In this document: piece by piece, positions 22,886-34,269 of the stretch
Numbering within the stretch: the stretch's first letter is position 1
Layout: every line of letters starts with the position of its first letter
Assembly (NCBI GenBank): GCA_037176845.1
Contig: JAYKXP010000017.1
Coordinates: forward strand, 248,001-312,000
Origin: Paramarasmius palmivorus
Taxonomy: Eukaryota; Basidiomycota; Agaricomycetes; Agaricales; Marasmiaceae
Direction: 5' to 3'
DNA length: 64,000 bases
Program-made: the position numbers and the translations under genes
Notes under the pieces: generated by a model
The model's input: only the letters and a program-made list of their open reading frames with translations
Database searches by the model: none
Told to the model about the DNA's origin: nothing

Positions 22886-23835
22886 GACTATGAGTACTGT
22901 AATGGACCTGAAAGGTTGAGAGGGATCTTGACTCTTCTTTGGCCCTTGTATCCGTGCTTTTATGGTCTATTTGCCCTCCTGTGCCCTGCAATTTTACCGG
23001 AGTGACGCCAGCATTTCAGGTTCATTGTGACTCTGAGATGTGATTGACACTCAGGAACATGAAAACGTCCATGGCAACACTAAAAGGACCTGAACATATG
23101 ATGAGAATCAATGGAGACGGTGATGACTGGGTTAGCACTCTTCCGCCAAAATTTCGTCTTCTAGCAAGTGTAGTGGTATCTAGAAAGACAAAATGGAGGA
23201 TGGGGGGCGATTTTTCTTGTGCGAGGTGTTGGTGCTCCCCTGCACGTCGACCAAAGCTACCAATTGCTATTGCCATGTCGCAGTTGAGCCTCGCGCAAGA
23301 ACAAAGGATTTGCGTAAACATCTCGTTAATATATTCGGAAAGCTCTGGATATTAGGGCAACAAGGCAAACAGTAAGCTCGTCATGATTGATATTCCTTGC
23401 GAATACAAAGATAAAGATCATTCTCCAAACGTCGATAGGGAAATTCAGAATACCGACCTCATGAGCCTAGATGTTCAAACGATGAGCATTACTCAAACAG
23501 TTCTGGAGCTGAGATCACATCTCACAGGTGCGAAATGGCGTGCCAAAATATCACTGAACAGTGAATTATGGCTGACTGGCTGTGTGAAGATGAACGAGTT
23601 GAAACTTAAGAGTGTCGGTTACGCAGGACGTTCCGAGTCGTGGAGATTTCGTTTCCAGAAACTCCGCTTGAACCCGGCACGTTGCAGCCGCAGCCTGAGC
23701 TGCGTCATTTCACATCGTCGTTCGCATTTCCATCCCTCCCCTATAGAAAATATGCATGGGAGGTTTGAAAAAGCATCAAATGTGCAACTGATTCAAGACG
23801 ATGCGTCCTCTTGTTTGCTAACTAGTTAATAGTAA
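22886..23835. other. Intergenic stretch without a supported gene
   Basis: A 148-codon forward frame (23383-23829) exists here. It shows no signal peptide, domain or intron pattern and is treated as chance. Confidence 0.35.
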
Positions 23836-26652
23836 CTATTTTGCAACCACAACAATCCCAACATCTCGCTCCCAATTTGTGCCCTCACTATCGGTTATTC
23901 TCATCGTAAGATGAGCGATGACAGGATCAGAAGGCGCCTCATAAATAGCAGTATCACCCGAGACAGACACCGAACCTGCACTCACACTTGCTGTGAATGT
24001 CGGTTCGTTGAACCCACGAGCGAGATCCTCGAGCGAAATTGTCGCTGTTGAGTCAGGGTCTACAAAGATGTGAGGCTCTGCCAGGAAGTTGAGATACCCA
24101 TCCATAGCTGTGTATCCTTCGCCTCCTGTCGAACCATCCCACCAGTCTGCGATTCCATCACCGTCCGAGTCGGTATCCCAGGGCTCGCGCTCTGAAGACG
24201 GCCAATCCTCAAGGCCACCAACATCATTTGGGGAGTCGATGATTCCCTTTTTGCCCGTATAGCTACCGACATAGGTCGTGGTGCCATCCAAAGTCTCTTG
24301 GATAATACGTTTGTCGTGATCATCAAGGGAAGGGACGTTGGCGCCGACATCGCTTAATATGCGTTTGTAAGCCTCTGGTGCAGGCTGGTGGTCAACGGAA
24401 TTTGGCATAAATGGTTCATCAAGGAAGAATTGGTAGGTTGGTGCCGGCTCGAAAGTAACTTGAGCCCAACAAGCGCCGGCACCTTCACCGTCGAAGACTT
24501 GCTCGGAGTCGGCATCGAAGTATCCTGGCATCATGTTTCCCTCGCAATAGTATTGTTGGGTTCCCGGCAAGTTATCCTCGTATTGGGCTTTGAGAGCATA
24601 ATGCAGCTCGGAGCTGGGTCCCGGCTTTGGAACAGTCAGCCACCAAAGCTCTATCTAGGCATTTATCCTCTCACTTTGTAGTAGTTCCCAATGAAGTCAA
24701 CCTCGTGCGCTCCTGTAGATGAATCAATACAGATGTTTTATGAGGTGATTACACTGATAATGAACTCACCGCCGTCGGTCACCCTTCCACCTGCCTATTC
24801 ATCAGCCATTATTTGCCTTCACAGACAGAGCGCGCACCATAGTTGTAGACAACATTGTTGACGATCGATAATCTTCCCTGGAATTTGCTTTCGTTATCAA
24901 CACCGCCCGCCATACTCCAAGATCGACCTGTAGATGTGTGGTAAGACCGAGTGTTTGTGTTCCTTAGGAGCATACCTTCTGCATGTGCAATCAAGTTATG
25001 GTGGAAACTACCGGCATTTCCACCAATGCTTGCTGCATAGCCGTGTTCTGTCCCTTCTGGATAATTCTTGTGGCCAGCCGCATTGAGGGGTTCTGATATA
25101 AGAGTACGTTGAAGTGAAATATTGAATGCATCTCGAGAAGAGAACGATTCATCAATGGTCCATGAGATTGAGCATCGGTCAAAGATTGCATAGTTGGAGC
25201 CTCTCATACCTATTTCCTTGAATTAGCCAAGAAAACAGAGCTCAACACTGACACTTGCCCATTCCGTCGATCGTTGTCCCGCTGCTAGTACCCGGACGTA
25301 CACGAAGATTACGTATGACGACGTCGGTAGCACCAGATAGCCCCAATGTATACCCTTGGAACACAATGCCCTTTCCAGGTGCAGTTTGCCCTGCGATTGT
25401 GACATACTTGTCGGTGATTGACAATCTCGATTTCAACGTAATGACGCCTGCAGACAATAGCATGAGTAACTTTTGAAAATGTCCTAACACAACTACAAAC
25501 CTCCGACGTCAAACACGACAATCCTTGGTCCACTATTGGCGCTTACTGCCCACCGGAAACTTCCCTCAACTGGCGTAGCACCATCCTCATAATCGTCCAG
25601 GGTAGTGACCCGAAGAACCTTGCCTCCTCTGCCTCCTCGAGCATATCGGCCAAATCCATCCGCACCCGGAAACGCAAGTTGACGAGACCTAAACTCCCAA
25701 ACCCGTCCCGGTGTGACACTCCCATCACTTTTGACCGTATCCACTCTCCACCAATAGGTTTCCAAAGAGCTAATCCCATCTAAATCATGCAAAGTCACGG
25801 AGACGGACCCCACAAAAGCATCAGAGTCCTTGGTAGCAGCGAGAACTGCTTCCTCGGATTCGGTAGAGACATACATATCGTAAGACACGGCGTCGGGTGC
25901 AGGTTCAAAATGAAGAGTGTAGGAACCGGTATCCGCGTCAATGTGCTCATCGCCGTTCGGTGGATCCGGGAACGAAACTTGGGAATTGATATTGCCAACA
26001 TCAAACTCTAAAGCATTCAGGTATGCTCTCTTGTCTGAAGCGCTACCGGTAGGTGTGAAGGTAAAAGTGGTTTCGTCAGAGGAAGATGAGACGTTAAAGG
26101 TCAGGTATGATGACGAGGAGTCCCACAGACTGTTCTGCCGCACTGACTGGGCATAGTCTTTCTGTTGAGTGTGGTGCCACATGTAAGAGATAGCCCGCAA
26201 CCTAACAAAGCACCCGATGAACTTACCAAGATAACATCATCATTCACGGCGATGTTTAGGTCCGAAACACTATCCAAGCTGTCCCAGCCGTTGTGATATG
26301 CGAGCAAAGTGTGTGAACCTTCGGTGAGACCCGAAACGGTCAGCTTCAAGGGGATGTTCCCCTCATGATTTTCTGTCGACATTCCCTCTCCGATCAACCA
26401 TTCTCCGAGATACGTCGTAGCCGCTTGTTGGAGGACTTTGTAGCGGTTACCTTCAAGGGTGTCGCCGACCGCTTCCAACGTGATACTCACGTTGCCAAAT
26501 GTTGTGCTTGCCGAAGCTTCCCCATTGGATATTCGCCAGATCTCGTAGCCTTCAACAAATCTATCAACGGATGAGTCGGGGACTATTTGAACCCTGAGGG
26601 CCGAAACGACGCTCGCAGTAAAGGCGAGAGCAGCGAGTAAAGGCGGCATCAT
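23836..26652 (-). CDS. Secreted modular pectate lyase (PL1-like beta-helix)
   Basis: It probably cleaves pectate by beta-elimination outside the cell. A signal peptide (MMPPLLAALAFTASVVSA) leads into a malectin/CBM-like module of about 200 residues, then a fibronectin-III-like module (YTLHFEPAPDAVSYDMYVST, YWWRVDTV). The catalytic beta-helix begins AFPGADGFGRYARGGRGG. It continues with VEGSFRWAV, GPRIVVFDVGG, ITDKYVTIAGQTAPGKGI, DVVIRNLRVRPG, NYAIFDRCSISWTIDESF and HHNLIAHAEGM. Near the C-terminus DTDSDGDGIADWWDG is a calcium-binding loop of the thrombospondin-3/EF-hand type. Introns interrupt the helix (for example before GGRVTDGG). The layout resembles bacterial secreted pectate lyases more than classical fungal PL1 or PL3. 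Confidence 0.85.
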
Positions 26653-27223
26653 GTTGAGGAAGAAATCGCTCGAGGATTGGCCGCATGACTTTTAAATAGC
26701 TGGGTATAGCAGTCTCCATTTGCGAGTCCGACCTTAAAGCAATCCAGTCACACCGAAGGAGTTGGCGGTCCGTGATAATGGTTTGCAGCCGGTAGAGCTT
26801 GCCCGTGCTTCGAGCCGGTATGGGGCTCGCATGTTCATGCTGGAATCCAGAGGGAGAAGGGTGTAAAGGAAGAGGTTCTGCGTTGCCAACATTTAACGCC
26901 CGGAATTATTCCGTGCTTCTCGTAGGAGCCACTCCCGCATGTCAATGACGAAGATGAAGTAGGCAATGGACAAGGTTTGCTAGACAGTGATCACAAGCAT
27001 CTTCGAACCACTCTACATCTACCCATACGGGCACTTATACGGACCGGCGGTAGGCAGGAATAGCCTGCATGTTAGCATCATAGTTTAGAAGTACAGAGTG
27101 GTAATCAGCCAGGATATGATACACTCAAGCATATTCATACACACATATCATGTCCGGTATCATGAAGAGAAGGACTTTTCAGTGTCCAGAGTCCAAGGGT
27201 ATCATAAGGTAAGGAGGACCGCT
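26653..27223. other. Upstream region of the pectate lyase
   Basis: I see no gene. This is expected to hold the pectate lyase promoter and the 3' end of the small membrane gene. Confidence 0.35.
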
Positions 27224-27765
27224 TTAAACAGCCCAGGAAACAGCTGGCCGGCCGGCGCAGACAAGCAGGAGAGCGAGAACGAAGCAGAAACCGACGATAA
27301 GAAAGAAATCCCGTGCTAGAGACTATAGTCAGACAACGGTCAAAGGACTCAAGATTAGGGCATACTGAATTCTGGTTCGCGATACGTCGTATGACCTCTC
27401 GCTGTTCTACAATCGTGATGTTGGCAATGGGGTGATTTTTTCCGCCGTCTACGACGGCGTCTTCTACTCCGGTGTCGTTGAACTTCCTCTACATCCTCCT
27501 CCTCTTCATCATCCCCTCGACGTGGTGAATCCGACTCTCCACAGCGTGGATGACCGTCTTCATCAAATATGGCAGTAGATGCTCCCCAATGAAGCATCGA
27601 GGGTAATTCCATAGAGTTGTCGATGTGGATATAGCCGAGTGAGGATTGACTGCTGCCGCTACTGCTCGACCCGGAGGAGCTTGAGCGACTTCTCGTGGGG
27701 CCAGAAGATTCTGAACATGATTCCGTATTTATGAGGGATGGTGCAGCAATGGTTGATTTGAGCAT
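27224..27765 (-). CDS. Small tail-anchored basic protein
   Basis: Exon 1 encodes a Ser-rich start (MLKSTIAAPSLINTESC), a conserved-looking core with ELPSMLHWGASTAIFDEDGH, an acidic run (GDDEEEEDVEEVQ) and an Arg/Lys stretch. An intron with a GTATGC donor near 27365 joins it to exon 2, which reads TRDFFLIVGFCFVLALLLVC and then AGRPAVSWAV to TAA at 27226-27224. The result is about 165 residues with one C-terminal transmembrane helix next to a basic cluster, typical of a tail-anchored or nuclear-envelope protein. Family unknown. If the splice is wrong the protein would end at PEFSMP without a helix. Confidence 0.55.
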
Positions 27766-28288
27766 GGTTCAAAATGAGAAATTTACGGCGCTGATGCGTA
27801 CGCCGACGAAGGGTCAATTCGGTTCAAGATAGTCGAGCAATGAGGCCGGGCTCGAGAATGTCGCTTGTCGCTTCATGGTCGCATCGTGGTGGTTGCTCGT
27901 CAAGAGGGATCTCGAGTGTGACAGTTGTGACTGACGCGGTGCGCTCCAATTTCCACTACCCCAACTTGACCCCAACGGCTATAGCCTGTGCCTCCTCGGA
28001 GACGAGAAAATTGATAGAGTAAACTGTCAATATTCTACCTTAGAATTCATGTAGAATATACATAGAGCAGTAGCCTAGGTTCCAAGAAAAATACGGGTAT
28101 TCAAGTGGCATATAAACAACGGCCAACAACGGCAGCAGCCTTCTTGGCCGAATCCGCAGCGGGCAGTGTTGTTGGGTGTTTCAACGGTGCTTCCACACAC
28201 ACTCTGCTGCTGGCACAGCGTGACCATTGAAATCGTCTCATTTTCTCTTCTCAAACCTCAGTGAACTACTACTCTACGGATCGTCGAA
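27766..28288. other. Divergent promoter region upstream of SFT2
   Basis: No convincing reading frame was found. The region serves both the small membrane protein gene and SFT2. Confidence 0.35.
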
Positions 28289-29122
28289 ATGGCTAACAAA
28301 GGCTGGTTGAATTTAGAAGGAGCTGGAGCTGCTGTGCCGGAGACTCAATTCTTCGAGGGTGATAGCGCCTTCAAGTTTTTAGGTCTGACGAGGACACAGA
28401 GGTTATATGGTTTTATCGGCTGGTATGTCTGAGCCTCTGCTGCACGCTGGACGTTGTTATTGATGAAAATGATACGATTTCTAGTCTTGCTGTTGGTTTC
28501 CTCATGAGTTTGTTGGGTACGATTACACTTGTTCTCGGTCAATTGGTCATCTTTGCTCGTACGACTCTTTCCTTCACTGTCAGCTTCGCAAAGCTAAGCA
28601 CGAACTCGCGGTCTTGCAGTTTTATATGGTCTGGGTACGGTCGTGTCGCTGATCGGGACTGGGTTTTTGATTGGGGTGCGTTTGGAACCACTTCACATTC
28701 TTCATTCAAAGCTCACAGAAATCTCTAGTTCCTCAAGCAACTGAAGCTGGTGCGCTCTCAACAGCGGGGGTTGTTGTCTTCCGCGTTCTCATTCACATTT
28801 CACACAGATGTTCAAACCTGTGCGAATCGTGGCAACCATTATATTCTTGGGCGCCATTGGACTCATCTTTGTAGGAGCGTTTGTCATTGGAAACGGGGTA
28901 CGCTTGTTCCGTATTCATTTGCTTTGGAGGTGCTAATTATATCTGACATCCAGATCCTGTGTATCAGTAAGGCTTCCAGACCCCGAACCTTTCACGCTCG
29001 TTTACTTATCTTTAATTGCAGTATTCGTCATCATCCAATATCTTGCGTACACATGGTATACGCTCTCCTACATCCCATATGCTCGGTCGGCGGTTCTGAA
29101 GGCGATTGGAATGGGGGGTTAA
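28289..29122 (+). CDS. SFT2: SFT2-family vesicle transport protein
   Basis: This Golgi tetraspan protein is implicated in fusion of endosome-derived vesicles with the Golgi. Short exons give MANKGWLNLEGAGAAVPETQ, then FFEGDSAFKFLGLTRTQRLY with the conserved RLYGFIGC entry to helix 1. Next come GFLMSLLGTI, LYGLGTVVSLIGTGFLIGFL, KQLKLMFKPVRIVATIIFLG, LIFVGAFVIGNGI and FVIIQYLAYTWYTLSYIPYA, RSAVLKAIGMGG. Four hydrophobic helices and the WYTLSYIPYAR signature identify the family. About six small introns are inferred. It converges with the EthD gene across 96 bases. Confidence 0.87.
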
Positions 29123-29218
29123 CAGTACTGCATGTTCATGTCTTCCTCCTGCGTTTGATAATGTTATCTATTCTTCATTGCTCAGGTTATGAAGCTCGAA
29201 ATCTCATCTGCATAAATA

Positions 29219-30243
29219 TCAGACATTCTGATCCATGAAAACCGCTACGTCAAGAGGTAGAAATCCCGAGTTCTCCTTATCGAGGAACTTTTCTCGTGCG
29301 GGTTCAGCTTGTGAAAGGTAGGCTTCATGACGGAGTACCTGTTATTACCCACGAGAACTGGCATTGGAGTACGCTTCAAGACATTTAGTTTCACGATCAC
29401 GTACCGACAGCAACTTCTCGGCCGATTCAGCTTCAAACACCGCTATACCATCCCAATCCGAGGGAAGTTTCGCTGAGAATCCCATCCCAGGAAAAGGATC
29501 TTGATGTATGTGTAGCTGCCGGTTCTTGTTAGCTATGAACTAGGCACGAGGTTCAATCCCACCTTTTCATACTTATTCAATCCCTCCTTCGTCGGTTCAT
29601 GCTTAGTAGTAACCATAGAATACTCCTCTAGCCAATGTTTCTCAAACTCCTCCTGTGATAGCCCAGCTTTCTTCTTCATCTGCACAAGAAGCTGTATTCT
29701 GCTTTCCTGCAGTCTTGATCCCAGCGACGCCTTTGGCTTCTGGTTCTCGTGAAGGGTGGAGAAAACACAGAGGGAATAGCTGCACGCTTCCAGTTTGAAG
29801 GCCTTGCTAGTATTGGGAGCAATCTGCTGTGTCCATTCATCCGACGAGTAGAGCTGGCACTCGCAGGTAAGTCACGATAAGGAAGGAGACAGCGTGGCAT
29901 ACAGCATTAAGATTCTCAACCGATCCTGCTTCAAATACCGCCACCCCATCGAAATCTGGTACTTTGTAGCCTGTTTCTAGGAGTATCTGCTTTCCACGCT
30001 GGTTGACATGAAGCTGATGCACAGGCACACCTATTATCAATATCGGACTGATGGCCATAGGACCAAGTTGAATCTCACCTGTTCGTATCGGATGATATTT
30101 TGCTTTGCAGCCTGAGAGCTCGCAAACGCCGGACCGAGTGTTTCAAGCCAATGCTTGCTCCAGTCATCGAAGGTCATTCCATCTTTGCGTTTAAGGAAGA
30201 TAAGCAGACGGACGCGATCTTTACGAAGCGAAGGGTTCGTCAT
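29219..30243 (-). CDS. Protein with two tandem EthD-like domains
   Basis: Splicing keeps a single frame through two ferredoxin-like dimeric alpha/beta barrels. Domain 1 reads RVRLLIFLKRKDGMTFDDWS, KHWLETLGPAF, IIRYEQLHVNQ, FDGVAVFEAGSVENL. Domain 2 reads RIQLLVQMKKKAGLSQEEFE, KHWLEEYS, LNKYEKLHIHQDP, WDGIAVFEAESAEKL. Each domain has the KHWLE and DG-AVFEA signatures of the EthD family, whose fungal members accompany small-molecule degradation. The two halves resemble a covalent version of the usual homodimer. The stop is TGA at 29221-29219. The start used is ATG 30243. A frame from ATG 30467 could be joined upstream by a GTACGA...AAG intron and add about 35 residues. No partner cytochrome P450 is adjacent. 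Confidence 0.72.
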
Positions 30244-30752
30244 AACTCGAATTCCTTGGTGTCAGATAGAGAGTTGAGTCGATGGGAGCCCAATGATAAG
30301 ATCCTGCAGCTGGCCAGCCCGCCACCATCACGGGTCCATTCTCGATAAGTCGAAAGAGTAAAAGTCGTACCGCCACTGTCAGGGTTGGCAGTTTCAATGG
30401 AACCATCCTCAGGTGGGAGTGAATACATTTTTGATGGCTTTCTCATCGGACTTGCAGGCAGCGGCATGTTTCTCCGGTTGCACCTAAGAGTCTAGAACGA
30501 GTGAATAGCTATTTCTTCTTGGGCTGAAGCCTTAGTCAAGACGTACCGGATTCGTACCTTTTTGGGAGAGATAAGTATCGGAGATGGTCGTTCTGTCCAA
30601 GTTCAAGCGCTCGAGCCCAAGCTGAGATGCAATTTGCAAACATCTCCACATTTCTACAGTACTTAACTTTTTCACCTTTTCTACCTCCCTCACCACCCCA
30701 TTACTCGCCCTGGCGTGCTCTCAGTCGACAAGAGGTTCCCTTTTGCTCAAAA

Positions 30753-33700
30753 ATGTGTCGCATAGGGCAGCCGTCAGCTCAGTGAAACGGAATCCCCACA
30801 ATAACGACAGGCTTCATCGAAATCTACATTCTCCCTCTTCCTCTCCTTCACTCAATCCTTTCACCAACATTCGTGGCTTTCTTTCGACAGAAAAGCATCA
30901 TAGACAATGTAGATGGCGTATCATACAGCAATTTTCCCGAGCAGCAACCAGCAGCACGCCTCTAGTCGACAATCTAACAGAGTTTGGCTTGCCGACCGGT
31001 GCTTCTCTTTTGACACAACCCCCCTCTTCGATATCTCGTTTTGACTGGAGGTCAAGAAGCAAATCACGCTTAAAAATTCCAAAAGAGTCCCAGAACCACA
31101 AGGACGCGAAAACCACGTTCACTCGGCGTGTCAAGCCTCCCCCAGTTACCTTACATCCCGGAGATCCATATTATGAAGCCGTCCAAGCGTATCAAGAGCG
31201 GTAAGTGACGCCTGCTTTGTGTAGTGTAGTGTTGGAAGGCTCACTTCTTTCACAGGTTTATTCCCCTTTTACAAGCTGAACAGGATCAGGAAGAGTTGGT
31301 ACTAAATGAACGACTGAGCACCTGGCCTTTGACCCGGTTAAGAGAAGAAGGTTATACTTTAACGGGGCTGAGCGCGTACTGGCAAAAGGAAACACGATTC
31401 GGTAGACCAGTTGCATCTTTCTTATTGGGTCCTGGGTTAATGCTGCCAGAGCATCGTTTTGCGTGCGTAAAAAATTCAGTGCCAGTTCATGTTTCCCTGA
31501 CAGCCCTACAGAAACGGAAGTCAAGTCCTTCTTTCCCGAATCGACCCTCTCCAAGAAAAACCTAGTCGTGGATCTGTCGTATCCAGTACCGCATCTCAAC
31601 TCAGCATATGTTTCGCGGACCCGGTTGATCTAGATGCTGCAGAGTCAGGATGGCGTATAGATCTAGGACAGTCACAGTACATCTTCGACTTGACTCGGGA
31701 GGCCGTATATGCGTTTAGCCAGGATGTTGCGTTGCAAGAAGAGTCAGGGCCACATCTCCCAACGCCTATCAGCTCTCAGAGGGAACAACGAGAATATATC
31801 CTACATGGCACACACCTCCGAGACGTCCTTCTGCGGTCATTCATGCCTTCCGATCATCCACATGCACACAGACCTCTTCAGAGTCCCGATGACGAGGCGT
31901 ACGTTGATCAGTCAGTCATCGACCACGACTATCACGAAGAATCTCTTGATGTGGCTACCCCAAGTCCGAAAACACCTACATCTAACCACAATGGGATATT
32001 TCAACGCAACATGCTCATTCACTCCTGGGCGAAACGACACTCAAGGCCTAATCCTATTATTGTGGACGGTGATCCGCTGCTTGAGGGACTCAACGAGACA
32101 CAGAGACGAGCTGTGGCTTTAATGATAGGCGAAAGGATTAGTCTTGTTCAAGGAGTGAGTCTTTATCTACTTTTTCGTGCAATGCTAGTATTAATGTCAC
32201 ATGCAGCCGCCTGGAACTGGAAAGACGAAGACTATCGTCGAAACAGTGAAGGTGCTCAAGGCGCACTTCCAAGTACCTGAGCCTTTACTCGTGTGTACAT
32301 TCACCAACGTTGCGGTCGATAACCTTGTCGAACGTCTCGCCGATGCTGGTTTACGTCCACTCCGAGCATCTTCTGCTGGAAAGGTCAAGCCGTCGCTTCA
32401 GGAGCACACGTTGGAATGGAAGATGGAGCAACACCCTTCTCGACCGGACCTCAAGCGGCTAGTAGTGAGGGCTGACGCCTTGGAAAAGGAGCTGCAGACG
32501 CTGAGAGTTGCCTTGGCGGATTTGCGTACCAAAGTAGTCACTGATACTGCGACCGAAAGAGAGCACAAAAGGGCAAAGCGAATGGAAGAGGACCTGGTCA
32601 GGAAGGAGCGGATGGATGGGGCACTTAAGCGGAGGATTTATGGGCTTGAACGGTCAATGCTGAAAGAGATTTTGGACAGTGCTGATGTGGTATGTCTTTA
32701 TTTCACTCAGGCATCACCTAAATTGACGCTCAGCACGGTAGATCTGTACAACTTGTTTAACTTCGGCCTCTTTGGCACTGAACCTGGTGGATTTTCCCAT
32801 CGTCTTCTTGGACGAGGCTTCGATGTCTACGGAACCTGCCTCATTGATACCTATTATGAAAGGGGTGCGTAGTACCTATTAATGGTGCTAAATGATGCTG
32901 ATACTTGTCTATTAGTCCCGACATGTTGCTTTGATTGGTGATCATAAACAATTGCCTCCAGTGATCACCAGCCCCGAGGCGCAAGCCATGGGCCTTGGGA
33001 TAAGTCTCTTCGAACGGCTCACTGAAGAAGGAGGCAAGTTTGTGTTACATTCATTCATGCCTGCGCTCTAATCAAACACTATAGTCGTTCCTTCGATCAT
33101 GCTCAACATCCAGTACCGGATGCATCCCGCTATATCACATTTCCCATCTCACGAATTCTACAATTATTCGCTCAAGGACGGGACAGTAGATCCTGCTGGG
33201 TATGTTTCACCTAGGCTACTTCCACCAAGTGTTTCCTCGGCACTTCTCCCTCCAGGAACCGTCTCTATCCCGGACGGAGACGGCGACTTTGCTACCAACC
33301 GACCTTCGATCATCTTTCTAGACCACGCGGGCAGTGAAAGTATGAAAGCAAGGAGCAGAGTTAACTGGAATGAAGCTCATATAATTGCCAGTGTGGTGGA
33401 AGACTTGCTCTTGAACAACGATGTACGTCATCTCCCTTTCTTTAGAGTCGCCTCTGATTTGTCATCAAAAGAATCTCATGGGCAAGGACATTGGCATTAT
33501 CGCGCCCTACGTCGCCCAGATATCCCTTCTTACGAGGCTTTTCAACGCGGACCCAAAGTACCAAGAACGTTTTCGCTCGGTCTTGGGCAATCATCGAGCG
33601 ATGCAAGTGGGCAATATTGAGATCAAAACTGTCGATGGTTTTGAAGGGCGGGAGAAGGAAGTGATCATCTTCTCCACAGTGCGAAACAATGCTGGCGGAT

Positions 33701-34002
33701 ACATCGGATTCTTGGCTGACAGAAGGAGATTGAATGTGGGCTTGACGAGGGCGAAAAGGGGGCTGTTTGTTGTCGGGAGTACGAATACGCTCAAGCGCGG
33801 TAAAGTCGGCAATGAGATTGTTGCTGCTGGCGGAATGGTGAAAGGAGCTGATAGCTGGCGGCGATTCATCCAGTATCTAACTGACAATGGGCTGGTTTTG
33901 AATTTGGCAGGAGATGCGCTAGCGAAGGTATTGTACGGAAACGTAAATGCGATCAATGGAGTCAAACAGAAATCACAGTCTGGACGGTTACTTCTTCCTT
34001 AG
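30753..34002 (+). CDS. UPF1-like SF1 helicase (HCS1/SMUBP2-type)
   Basis: This is a superfamily 1B 5'-3' helicase of the yeast Hcs1 / human IGHMBP2 branch, linked to DNA polymerase alpha or ribosome function. Motifs in order: HRFANGSQVLLSR and GSVVSSTASQLSICF in the N-terminal barrel; LNETQRRAVALM (Q motif); QGPPGTGKTKT (Walker A, split by an intron); CTFTNVAVDNLVERL; VFLDEASMSTEP (Walker B); ALIGDHKQLPPV; LNIQYRMHPAIS; DIGIIAPYVAQ; TVDGFEGREKEVIIFSTVRN; RRLNVGLTRAKRGLFVVGS. No long frame near the start has its own ATG. I propose ATG 30753 joined by an intron 30779-30903, giving MCRIGQPSAQQCRWRIIQQF. That N-terminus is basic and might target mitochondria. It sits head-to-tail before DNA2. Confidence 0.85.
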
Positions 34003-34269
34003 ATGAATTGCTATCGTATAATTGATTACTCGTTGCAACTTTACATGTATCTTAATGTTGTATCTTATGCTTTTGCTTAGCAATATTTGCACTTTTTGAG
34101 GGGTTTTCCACAGAGCGCTTAATTAGCCACGTAGGCGCTTGTCACGCCTTTTATAGTGCAGTCGCGTCATTGCCCACGATCACGATTCCTTGTTTATTAC
34201 TCCCACCACCTTGTTCAAACGCGTCCCAAACTTCCTCCACCGACACACCGCGCCACCATAAACCTCATT

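Noticed and set aside
23383..23829. 148-codon forward frame
   Set aside because: It has no recognisable family, signal peptide or intron-flanked conserved motif, and composition like the surrounding non-coding DNA.
29540..29560. GGTTCAATCCCACC resembling a tRNA T-arm
   Set aside because: It lies in an intron of the EthD gene, and no acceptor stem, D-arm or anticodon arm can be folded around it.
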